This document shows, in pieces, positions 50,162 through 61,292 of a DNA stretch of 64,000 nucleotides. The notes under the pieces are model-generated. The model did no database searches. It worked only from the letters and a program-made list of their open reading frames with translations, and was not told the origin of the DNA. The DNA comes from Chrysemys picta bellii (lineage: Eukaryota > Chordata > Testudines > Emydidae): positions 57,255,439 through 57,319,438 of the forward strand of contig NC_088800.1 in assembly GCF_011386835.1 (NCBI RefSeq). Reading direction: 5' to 3'. Position 1 is the stretch's first letter; each line of letters begins with the position of its first letter. The position numbers and the translations under genes are program-made.

Positions 50162-51325
50162 TGTGACGTTGCACTCCATATGATTTTATGAAAATATGCT
50201 AATGAGTGTGAATATAATGTAACTGGAATATGCTTCATGAAAACAGTCTCTTGTAAGGTATATTATCAAGCTTATAATATACTGAGTGTGTTCAACCTAT
50301 TTGTATGAATGTATCACTCTTGTATCTGAAACTAGGAATATAAAATATAACTCTGAGATCCTATTGTAGTTATGCAAAGTGTGGGCCATTAATGGTGGTT
50401 TAGAATATTGATGGCTCCCATCAATTAGGACAATTGGTTGTAAATAGCTCTGTTTACTTGCAAGCCTTCCTTTGAGTCAGGCCCGGAAGAATGAAGGCTT
50501 GGGCTCTCACAGGACATGTGAGCATGTCACCTGGTATTGGAATCCATCTTAAACCTGGAGCTTTTCCATTTAGAAGGAATGGGGGGACCCAAAGAGACAA
50601 AAGATTCTCGCCTTGTACCAAAGGTATATAAGGGGGTGGAACAGAAAAATGGAGCAGCAGTCATGAGAAATCCCCTAGCTACCACCTGAGCTAACAAGGA
50701 CTGTACCAGGGGAAAGGATTGGACCCAGACTAGGAAGGAGTCCAGTCTGTTAAAAAAGCTTATTGGAACATCTCTGAGGGCGAGATTTTAATCTGTATTC
50801 AGTTTCCTACTGTATTAGGCGTAGACTTGCATGTTTTATTTTATTTTGCTTGGTAACTTGTTTTGTTTTGTCTGTTATTACTTGGAACCACTTAAATCCT
50901 ACTTTTTATATTTAATAAAATCACTTCTTGCTTATAAATTAACCCAGAGTAAGTAATTAACTCCTGGGGGAGAAAACAGCTGTGCATATCTCTCTATCAG
51001 TGTTATAGAGGGCAGATAATTTATGAGTTTACCATTTATATGCTTTATACAGCGTAAAACGGATTTATTTGGGGTTTGGATCCCTTTGGGAACTGGGTAT
51101 CTGGGTACTGGAGACAGGAATACCTGCTATGTGGTTTTTAGGTAAAGTCTGCAGTTTGGGGGGGACATGGTTCAGACCCTGGGTCTGTGTTGGAGCAGAC
51201 TGGCATGTCTGGCTCAACAAGGCAGGGTTCTGAAGTCCCAAGCTGCCAGGGAAAATGGGCTCAGAGGTAGTCTCAGCACATCAAGTAGCAGTCCCAAGGG
51301 GGTTTCTGTGACCCAACCCGTCACA
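50162..51325 (+). mobile_element. 1164-bp solo LTR with exact 5-bp target duplication
   Basis: It starts TGTGACGTTGCACTCC and ends ACCCGTCACA, with gtata on both sides (50157-50161 and 51326-51330). A TATA box ggtatataaggg lies at about 50622, with AATAAA at about 50917, so the orientation is +. No retroelement genes adjoin it. Confidence 0.94.
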
Positions 51326-51330
51326 GTATA

Positions 51331-52944
51331 AAATATAGACTACGCTTGAGAAGGCACACTGGGAGCTTCTCTTAACTCTAGCATAATGCGAGAACAGGGG
51401 GATGTGAGGTGACTCATGATATCTGCCACCTTTGCTCCTAGCAGGCAAGACACCAGAGCATTCTCTCAGTTACTGCGTACCAGCTGTTTATATTCCAGGT
51501 GATCTAATCACATCAGCACAGCCTGTCTTACTCTCCCCACTGTTGCAACCCCTTCAGCGAGTGAGGAGTTGTCTGCTTTCTCTATCTCAGTCAGCAGGTG
51601 GGTTGCATCTAAGCGGCGTGTGGCCCTCCATACCACCTCAGCGCCCTTCTCTCCTGAGACTGGATTCATCAACTAGAGGGCAGGAGAGTCGGTTCTGATT
51701 TGGGCCCTTTCCACAATGTTCCTAATGTTGTTTCTGAAAGCAGTTCTGACTCGCTCTGCTCATCCAATTCAGCAGCTCTGGCCTGCCGATGCTGCATGTG
51801 AGTGTCGAGGGCCACGAGCTGCTGGCCCTGGGCACACACAGACGCCATGTGGCAATAGTCAGACATTCTGCAGTAACTGGGCAGTGCCCCCCTTGGCTAG
51901 TCAGCTGCTGGTCCGCTACCTTCACCATCAGAGGGAGTTTAAGCACCAACTAGAGCTACAGTATACCTTTTAAGTGGTCGGTTGAAGCATTTAGGGCAAA
52001 AGCTTTTAATTAGCCTAATTGTCTCCTAGCAATGAAAGTCAGAAGCCTGCTGCCCTCGGTGCCCAACTCCCCTGTGCTCACTCTGTCAGTTGCCCCCTCC
52101 CTTGGCCGGGGACCTCTCCTTATGGAAGAACCAACCAGCAAGCCCTCAACACTTGCTACTGCTTGGCAGGGAGGGGGGACAGCTGCCCAGTTTTGTGCAG
52201 TGCCACATGTAACGTTTTATACAGATTTTAATGAGCTAATTTATACAACTGCGAATAATTTGAGTGTAACCATAAGTTTCAGCCAATGTGTTGCTGATGA
52301 AAGGTGATGGCCAGTTTGACCTCTGTGGAGAGAGGTGGATCCCCACTGCAGAGAAGAACAGTGGCCTTCCTCCCAGGAAAGGAGAGGGGACCACACAGAT
52401 ACTACTCAACTAAAAGAGGCAAAGCAAAACTATGAGGCCAGAGCTGAGGTCAAAGGTGCAGAAGCAGGGAGCTAGCGGGGGTGCCATGCAGAGACCCCAG
52501 AGGAAAGTTGACCAAGGAGTTGATGGTCACTGCCCAGTGGAGTTCTGCCTGGACTTAGAACAGACAAGAGCAAGGCAAATGGCCCTATGCTCATAGAGAG
52601 CCTCCGCATGGCTGAACTTCCTCCCCTGAACTGGTGCATGGCCAGCTAGGTCAAGGCCAGGGGTAGGTTCGCAAGGCATCTCTGGAGTGTGTGGGTTCTT
52701 GGATGGGGTGACCAAAATGAACACGTGAGAAGAAAAGGGGCCGCAATCTGGAGATAGGCAAGTGCCGTGGGGCATATACATTACAATACGCTCTTTAGTT
52801 ACATGAGCACATGCTGCGTTTTTCCAAATGGGGCACCAGGGTTTGAAGATAGGACTCTCTGATCACTATCCCTTGAGCCAAAGGTGTAACTGAATGCATT
52901 TGACACAGACCTTCCAGCACCTTACACAACTATTTACAAGATTC
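51331..52944. other. Unassigned
   Basis: No recognised gene or family; open frames are short and overlap on both strands. Confidence 0.35.
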
Positions 52945-53965
52945 ATAGATTCCGAGACCAGAGGGGTCCATTGTGATCATCTAGTCTGACCTCCTGAATA
53001 ACACAGGCCATAGAACTTCTTTGAAATAATTCCTAGAGCAGATCTTTTAGAAAAACATCCAGTCTTGATTTAAAATTGTCAGTGATGGAGAATCGACCAA
53101 GAGCTTTGGTTAATTGTTCCAATGGTTAATTACTCTCACTGTTAAAAATGTATGTTTTATTTCCAGTCTGAATGTATCTAGCTTCAACTTCCAGCCATTG
53201 GATTGTGTTAGACCTTTCTATGCTAGATTGAAGAGCCCATTATTAAATATTTGTTTCCCATGTGGGTACTTGTAGCCTATAATCAAGTCACCCCTTAATC
53301 TTCTCTTTGTTAAGCTAAATAGATTGAGCTCCTTGAAGCTATAAAGCATGTTTTCTAATTCTTTAGTCATTCTCTGCACCCTCTCCAATTTATCAACAAC
53401 CTTTCTTCTTGAATTATGGACACCAGAACTGGATGCAGTATTCCAGCAGCTATCACATGAGTCCCAAAGACAGAGGTAAAATTACCTCTCTGCTTCTCCT
53501 GTTTATGCATTGTATTAGCCCTTTTGGCCACAGTGTTGCACCGGAAGCTCATGTGCAGCTAATTATCCACCATGATTCCCAAATATTTTCCTGAGTCCTT
53601 GCTACTTAGGATAGAGTTTCCCATCCTGTAAATATGGCCTACATTCTTTGTTCCTAGATAGATACATTTACCCCTATTAAAACACATATTTTTACTTGCA
53701 TGCAGCTTACCAAGCAATCCAGCTCACTCCATATCAGTGACATGTCCGCTTCATTATTTTCCAGTCCCCACATTTTTGTGTCAGCTGCAAACTTTATCGG
53801 TGACGATTTTGTGTTTTTTTCCAGGTCATTAACAAAAATGTAAAATAGCACAGGGCCAAGAACCAATCTCTGCAGGCCCCCACTAAAAACACACCTGTTC
53901 TACTATATTTACATTTTCAGACCCCTCAGTTTGCCAGCTTTTAATCCATTTAATACGTGCCATGT
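52945..53965 (-). mobile_element. CR1 LINE, about 1 kb, 3' part of ORF2 and 3' UTR
   Basis: The 3' end attcatagattccgagacc is at about 52941. On the minus strand there is a reverse-transcriptase block at 53866-53654 (GPVLFYIFVNDLE and IKFAADTKMWG). The catalytic FADD-type motif here reads FAAD, one sign of decay. Stops and frameshifts are frequent. Confidence 0.9.
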
Positions 53966-55442
53966 TAAGATAGCAGTGGCAAGCTGGGTATCAGGACACT
54001 TGTCCCTGTGAGGGGAGTGTGGTTGAACGTGTGGAGCAGTGCAAATCAACAGTACAGCACAGCACACTCTGAAAAGCAGGGTGACTAACTGTACTAACTT
54101 GGTTGGCTCTGCCATAGCTGGGCTATGGATTCTGTTCCCAGCTTTGCAAGAGCTGGGACCTTCTGCAGCTTCTCAGTTACTTGATTTGTAAAATGAGGGG
54201 AATGATTCCTAGCGTAGGGATATGAGGCCTTGGTCAATAATGAGGGTTGAGAAGTGCCCAGAAATGGTAGCAATAATTTGTAGAAAAGGTGAGAGCAGAG
54301 CTCATGGTCTCCTAGGTGCTTTGGCAGCGGGTCTTTGGAGTGGGACACTACAGAAATCATGACAGTGCAACATGTGAGATGGCCCTTTCAGTGTACAGAC
54401 TGTCCAGTGAAAATTGGGATGAGTGGCAACCCCACCCCTGCTACGTATTTTGGAGGGTGCTCCTACATATTTGGTGTCCTGGAAGCAGAATGGTATGAGT
54501 CCAGTAAATTGGGAGCAGAATGTCACACTAAATGTCATCTAGCCCTGAACTCTCATGCTCTCAGACAGCGGTGGCAGTAGTGATCGTGGGTCAGAAAGCA
54601 CCTCAAATGCGTTTGCAGTCATCTAAAAATCCAACTAATTTCAGGGATGCCTTTGACCTGGATACAAGGGTGATGGGTCACTATATGAGTGGAACAGATG
54701 ACATGGATGATAGGCGTAAGCAGCAGCAGTTAAGGAAGGTGCTGGCCACAGAAAGGCCATGGTCATACATAGAAAATGCATAGTCGTTAACTGTGGTGAT
54801 CTACTGCCCTGTCAAACAGCTGATCATTACATCCGAAATTGGGAAATACACAGGCCATGGGCAGTTCCTTGCTGACCTATACACCTTTCACCGGATCCAC
54901 TGGGATCTTTTTATGGGGCTGACAGCTACCGTGGTCACTGAGGTACCCCTGGCCCAACCCATGGCAAGAGTACAATTTTAGACTACAGTGGCTGGTTGAC
55001 TTGGTGTTTGTTGTATTTTGAGACACAAAAGAGGCACAGTTTTTTAACAATTGATGCGATTTAATGAATGATGCACTATAGAAAATAGAGACTAGCTGGG
55101 TGCTGGGATCCAGATGAGAGCCGTGTTCCATGGAGCCATGAGAGGAGGCCCTTTCCCTCATACACATTGCCGGCTTTGGCTTATTTTGGCAGCATTTGCT
55201 GCTGCTGGAACCAAGGGAACATCAATATGTCGAAAGAAGTTCTAAGGGGACATTTTCTTTCAAATGGAAGCTGCACAGAAAGTCTTCCTGGCCTGTCTCC
55301 TCAGGAAAAGGTAACGTGACAGACTCAGAGCTCACCAAGCATTTGCAGATAGAGGTAACATACAATGTCACAATTCAGTGCTCTGAAATCTGTACAGAAT
55401 GCAGGGTTCCTGGGCCTCTGTAGATGCTGGATTTGCTTGGTT
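53966..55442. other. Unassigned; 3' flank of the BEN-domain gene
   Basis: This would hold the 3' UTR of the minus-strand BEN gene near 55442. Overlapping + frames at 54316-54580, 54532-54783 and 54793-54981 hint at decayed coding sequence, but I recognise no domain. Confidence 0.35.
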
Positions 55443-55869
55443 TTATTGGACTTCTTTCTGGATTCTTTTCTGCACATGCTGTGTCTTTTCTCTCAAGGTT
55501 TGGCTGCTGATTCCAGGGAACAGGCTTTTCAGAATGTTACAGTACACCATGTACAGCTCCGGGTCTATCTTGGGCATGGGGCCTGAGTTCGAATTGCAGG
55601 CCTGTTCAGTGACAGAGTGCTGCAGCAAGTACACATCACTGAAGAGAGCAGTTAGGATTTTGTGTGCCGCTTTGTAAGGGTCATTTTCAAACTGCACCAT
55701 TGCCTTAAGCTCAGTCAGGGTATAGCCATTGTAACGCTTGCTGTCTTCTGCGCGAGGCGGCACAGTCTCACCAATATGTCTCACCTTCCACTTCAGGCAT
55801 TTCAGTTCTTCTTTTACATCATCCAATTCTCTCTCCATGGCTTGGAATTCCTTCAGGGTTACAAATCTC
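55443..55869 (-). CDS. BEN-gene terminal exon: coiled coil and BEN domain
   Basis: The minus-strand acceptor is tctctttcagcag, a NAGNAG tandem, so the exon may begin at 55872 or 55869; both keep phase. It encodes RFVTLKEFQAMERELDDVKE and then ELKCLKWKVRHI (heptad-like). The BEN domain follows: NGYTLTELKAMVQF, PYKAAHKILTALFSDVYLLQ, KIDPELYMVYCNILKSLFPG and REKTQHVQKRIQKEVQ, then TAA. The ALFSD block and the DPELYxxYxxILKxxFP-type helix are typical of BEN. Confidence 0.78.
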
Positions 55870-58800
55870 CTGCTGAAAGAGATGTTAATAGATATAAGGT
55901 GGGAGTCAAAGGACTGTCAGTGTTAATTCAAAATTAGCTGCTGGGCGGGATTATCAGTACAGGATTTGAGGACTCTGCACAGGGGCCAGCCCCAAATACC
56001 CTCAGTCTGGGGCCATTCAGAGCTGTAGCTAAATGCTTGAATTTTGTCATTAGTGGAGCTTGGGCACCATCCTAGTGAGACTCCCTCGGACCCTCCAAAA
56101 GGTATGTCCTGAGGGAGCTATCCAGCAGATCTGGGGGGTCACCGCGTAAGTGGGGCTGGGGTAGAAAGAACTTGGGAGGGTGTGTTTGTGAGTGGAGTAG
56201 GGGCTGACGTAAGGGGACATGCCGGCAGAAAGGCAGGGCATCCAGCACTATATGTCAGCATCAGCACTAGCAGTACTTTGGAGGATTGCTCACATCTGGG
56301 CTGTGGCAGTGCACACAGGGTGTAGGGGGGGACAATGCATATTGGGGCTGGGAATACAGTCATGGGGGGTTTCCTACATGGGCATAGCTGCATGTTGGGG
56401 CTGGGGCTAGGGCCTGAAGCCATGCACGCTGTGGTTGCTAATTGAGGAGTTGCATGGAGCTATGGGCAATCCACACTGTGGCTAGGGTAGCACACAGAAG
56501 GACTGGGGATGTAGCCAGAATTAGGTCATTACAGCAGGTCAACTGCACAATCAGGCTATGGAAGTACACACTATAGGCCAGATTCAATGTTGCACTCTGG
56601 GCCTTTTGTACCAGCTACCTCGAACTGGAGGGCAAAGATAGCCCACTGATCAGTGTGCATTACACGTCCTCTGTGCTTGATCCCCAGAGGAGGTGAGTCT
56701 GTTAAAGCGGTCAGCTGGCAGGGTTGCCTCAAGCTGCAGCAATTCACATGTACAGCTATGGAGGTCCCTGGTTCCATCCTTGGCATGTGGGCCAACACAG
56801 TGCCTGACACATAAGCACAAAGACACAAGTGGCAAATAGTCCTGGCACAGAGGGCGCAAGGGGGGTGGGAAATCAAAGATGGGAGGAGGCATAGCCAGGA
56901 CAATTCTGCCCTCCTTGGTCACTGTAGTTGGTGGGGAAGAAATACATTTTCCTATTGTAAAAATTTCCAACGGTGCTTATCCCAAGGGTGGAGTTTTATA
57001 GCCCGTCCCAGAGATTGTCCTTAATAAGGAGCTTCTGCTTTGCTGGGTTTGGGGGAAAGTACCACAGTTACTGCCAAATCACTTCTGGGCAAACTCACTG
57101 AGCTAAGTTTCTGATAGTGCTCAGTGGGGTCCTTCCCTCTTTGTGACAGCATTGCACATGCTGAGAGGGGGGCTCCGGCTGGCACAACTTGGAGGAAAAG
57201 CATCAAGTATTTCCTGAATGCAGCAACAGGAGAAAATCTGAAAGCCTGGGGTGCAAAGAAAGGGGCCGGTGCTGTGATTTTAAGGCCTCCGCTATTTGGC
57301 TGCATCCTGCAAATTCTGTGTTTTTAGCATTTAAACAAATTAAGGGCCAGCTCTTAAAGGATATATCAGCCATTTGCTCTTGAGTAGGAGCCTCTGTGCT
57401 GGCCTGACCAATTTGGAGGATGGTCGGGCTGGCGTGGTAGGTGGTGGGAAGTCTCTCAGCTATCACTCAGATTGGGATAACCCCACCACTCACTGAGGTC
57501 ACTCTCCCATCACAACACTACCGACCATGTTTAGAGCCATAGTCTGCCTCCAGCAGGCTGGGTGGCTGTGGTGCAGCTAAAGGGGCCTTCTGCCAAAGGA
57601 TCTAGCTAGAACCTGTGGGCACAGAACCCAATTGGGCCACCTAGGACCAGGCTCCTTGTCGTCTGAATGCTGAGTCAGGAATTGACCCTACATTTCTATT
57701 TTTTCCCAGTGTGGATGCAGCCAAACCAATGTAAAGGGACTGACAGGAGATTATGCAGTCACATTAGGGAAGCAGCAGAGCTGGGAACTAGACTTTTCCC
57801 AGCCCCGATCACCTCACCCGAGGTATGATCTACAAAGCCTTTTGGAAAATCTGTAGGGAAGCTTTACTGGAGTTTAGAGCACTGGTCGGGAGCTTCTATT
57901 TCATGGCTGGATATCTGCATACCTGAACGATTTGTTGGTTTTGTGTGTGTGTGTGTGTGTGTGTGTGTTTCAAATAATGTGAGCTGGCTGGAGCATAGAA
58001 TGGGCATGGGAGGAGTTAAAATACATTTAAAAATAAACCCCAGAGACACTAAAATGTGGATATTAATAATCACCAACTTTTTATCTTTCACAAAAATTCC
58101 TTGGAAATTAACTGTCAAAAAACTGCATTAATGAAATGTGATCATTGCACACTTAAAAATTGCAGTCAGGAAATGCCCAGATTAAAATTCCAGTAGCAAT
58201 GTTCCCTTAGCTATGGTACACAAGCAGATAAGCAGTGTTTTAGCCTTCTGCTTTTCTGGGTAAAGATGCTGCTTTGTCATGAAGAACCACATTTTCAGAA
58301 GCACTCAGCATGTTGCGTGCATCTTGGGCAATGAGTTCTTGAGAATCTGGCCATTAGTGTCATGCTGGGATCTGAGGCGAGCTAAGCACTTGATAACCTG
58401 ACTCCAGTTGCAGGTGCTGAGCACCTGAAAATCTGGTCCTGGCTCTTTGGCAAATCTGGCCCTTGGTAACACCACCGGTTAGGAGAGTTGCTGTGCTGCA
58501 GTTAGCATGGCATAGGGAATGATTTTGCCATGACAATGTGCTAGAACTCCTCCCATTGACTTCAGTGGGATTTGGATCAGGAGCTAAGTTTGCTACAGCT
58601 TCCTTTAAGCAGCCTGATCCGGCAAACAATTAACATGTAAGAAACTTTAGCTACGTGAATAAAGTTTCTCCTGTATCTGCAGGATCAGGGCCTATGTTAC
58701 ACCACAAAACATGCAGAAAATGCAGCATGACTGAGTTATCGCTGCTGCTCACTAAATGTCCTTTGCTGAGAAATCAAGAGCAATCACTGCCCCACGTATG

Positions 58801-61292
58801 TAACCAGATACCTGGGGTCGTGTGTATGAGAGACAAACAGCCACCTGTTCCATGGCAGTGATGAGTCCAAAGGTAAATTCTCTGAGTCCTGAGGCCCAGA
58901 CCAGGGAAATAACTCTCTGCCCTGAGGGAACCTGAGGCAATGTTGAGCACAGTGATGGCCGTGTCTCCAGCTGAGGCCATTGTAGAGCACTGCCAAATCT
59001 ATGACACCTACCCAAGGGTGGGAAATGCCCAAATAAAGGGCTTGCGAGATGACAGAAGTAACTACAGCCAGGAATATGGGGAAACATCTTCCTCCAGGTT
59101 ATGGCTGCCTGATGGGCTGTGAAAATGTAAAGGACCCTGAGCAGGGTGGAGTGGGGGGGAAGAACTGCTGCTCACCTTGTCTTAGTGTGTAGGGAACCAA
59201 AGGCCAACACAGTAGGGGGTGGGGGTTAATACTCTCCCTCCTCCCCCCAGAGAAGCTGAAGTCCCCAGGCCCCAATCTCTGAGGAGGTGGGACACAGACA
59301 AGGAACTGGGCTGTAGGGAAGACTGTTTACGATCTGAATTGTTGAAATTTGAAAAGAGAAAAGGTATTGGCAGGGACCCCTTAGCATGCCAGTTGTGTGC
59401 CCTCATTACACCAACTTCTTTATGGGGGAGATGTGATTGATACGGCAGCCCTATGCAGTATCTTTGGGGACCATTGTATTACATTTGTGATACTTTATAT
59501 AGGATTGTGTTCTACTCCATGGGGGAGGATTACCATAGCTCCTCCAGGAACTAAAAACAGTGGGGGGTGACCAAGGTGAGTAAACTCCAGAGGTACCACC
59601 TCCAGGGGTGGCTTGCATTCACTGGGTCAAACTGGGTTTTCCAGAGACTACGTAAATCAAAGCTTTTGGTATAAAAAGCTCACAACCTTCCTCTTGCTTC
59701 CGCAAATGGACAGGCCCCTTGGTCCCAGGGTGGTCCCAAGTGATGTGGAAGGACTGGAAAGACCTTGGCAAACCAGACTGCCCATGTGGATAGTGGATTA
59801 TTCCTGGTATGTGTAGTGAGCATTAAAATCCTTGTATTGCTTTTGGCATGTTTTCTCTGTGATGCTTGTGTCCTTATAATAAATGTGCTTCCTTTGATAG
59901 AGTCATGTGGTCACTTGTACCCGCTAGCGCACACACAGGCCATAGCCCTTGGAGAGAAGCACAGTACAGGTGCTGGCCATTAGGCAGCCTGGCTGGCCAT
60001 TAGGCAGCTTGGCTGGCTGGGGATATCTCAGTGGATGGCAGGGAGCTGAGCAACTTTCAAACCCCCAGTCAGAAGGGAATGGGATCTGGGTCTCTGCTCA
60101 GACACAGGAGTTGGCTGGAGGACTGAGACCTGACTGGGCACTCCTGGAGTGGACAGGGTGCAGTTACCCTGAAACTGTAACATCCATGACTTGTAAAATG
60201 TGGGCTTTTCAATGAATGGAGCGCTGCAGTGTTTGCAGTTTAAATACAGTATAAGCAACTGTTTAAATTCACAGACAAACTGCTCACAACACCTAGGAGG
60301 AGGAAGCCCAATAGGTGTGCAGCCTTGACCCCAAATGAAAATACCAACCCACATTGAGTGCAACTTCCCAGCGCTGCACTCAGGAACCATCCTAACCACT
60401 TGTGTGTAATGAGGCCATCCCAAGCACAGTATAGAAAATAGCTCACCTGTGGGTCTGTCTGCTGCTTGATTACAAACTGATTTATTGAACCAAATACCAG
60501 CTTGACTCCCAGCTATCAGTGTAACAAGGGACCATGAATATCTCTGGTACGCCATGTTTACATCATTCACTGGTATAACTCTGTGTGCTAACTGCTTACT
60601 CAGTTATTTAAAAAAAAAATAAACAAATGAATTAGTGACCTCCAGGATGGGACCCCAGTGCCTGTCTGAACTAAACATGTTACCCGGACGCATACCTTTT
60701 GCAAAGGGGATCTTCATGAGTCGGTTCAAGATTCCTTCCTGTAGGTGTGGACCCAGAATTGGAGTAGCCAGCAGATTGCGAGCTATCACTGGGGTTTGCT
60801 GTCACTTTAGGCCTTGTGCTTTTCCTGCTTGGAATCACTGTGTGGTCTGATGGTGAGGCTTGTAGAGTTTGTGCTGTGTGAGGACAACAGGAATATGAGG
60901 AGGTCAGATTGAGTCCTGCCTGGGATTCTGGGTCTTGCTGTGGATTGGCTGAGCTGGATGTTAGATTAGGCCTGAGGTTGGCGGAATGAGATGATGTATT
61001 TGGCCTTGGATTGGTTGGGCTGGAACCTGATGTCGCTAGTTTTGGATTCATTTGCTCCAATGTTCTAGGTCTTGATGTTATTCTTGGGGCCAATTGAGTG
61101 ATGTGACCAACTTCCAGCATGGTTGGGTTCTGCCCCATGGAGGTCTGGCTGACAGGCTCTGATGAAAGCGAGGCATTGGTTGATGTATCGCTGGAGGAGC
61201 TTGATGTAGAACATGGGGATGTTTTCTGAGCATTGTGGCCACTCCTGGTCCTTCTCACTTTAGTAACGTTTAGAGCTGGGTGTTGCGCTGCC
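55443..61292 (-). CDS. BEN-domain protein gene, last two coding exons
   Basis: Join of 61292-60696 and 55869 (or 55872)-55443 on the minus strand. BEN domains are DNA- and chromatin-binding modules found in BEND-family and NACC proteins and in some viral and mobile-element proteins (family knowledge). Exon A ends with AG and exon B supplies one base, so the phases agree. Both borders are canonical GT-AG. The joined partial product is about 341 residues: an S/T/P-rich low-complexity stretch (about 198), a short coiled coil, then the BEN domain and TAA. Upstream exons with the start codon were not identified. I do not recognise the specific family member. It could be a lineage-specific host gene or a mobile-element-derived one. 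It runs opposite to KATNIP. Confidence 0.7.
55873..60695. other. Intron of the BEN gene; mostly unassigned
   Basis: It contains a (GT)13 run at 57942-57968. A possible LTR-like promoter unit near 59660-59890 has TATA-like ggtataaaaagc at about 59669 and AATAAA at about 59878. A 180-codon minus frame at 60570-60028 has no recognised domain or splice support. Confidence 0.4.
57942..57968 (+). repeat. (GT)n microsatellite
   Basis: An uninterrupted GT dinucleotide run of about 13 units. Confidence 0.97.
60696..61292 (-). CDS. BEN-gene exon, S/T/P-rich region
   Basis: The exon is 597 nt. The minus-strand acceptor is cttttttcag and the donor AAAAG|gtatgc. The frame encodes AAQHPALNVTKVRRTRSG, then long runs of Ser, Thr, Pro and Asn, ending PTHEDPLCK. 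Nothing in it suggests a folded domain, which fits a disordered linker. The open frame extends only a few codons past each splice site. No start codon is needed within the exon. Confidence 0.65.

Noticed and set aside
60028..60570. A 180-codon minus-strand frame between the two BEN exons
   Set aside because: No recognisable domain, no phase-compatible splice sites connecting it to either exon, and it overlaps LTR-like sequence. Kept only as an intronic open frame.
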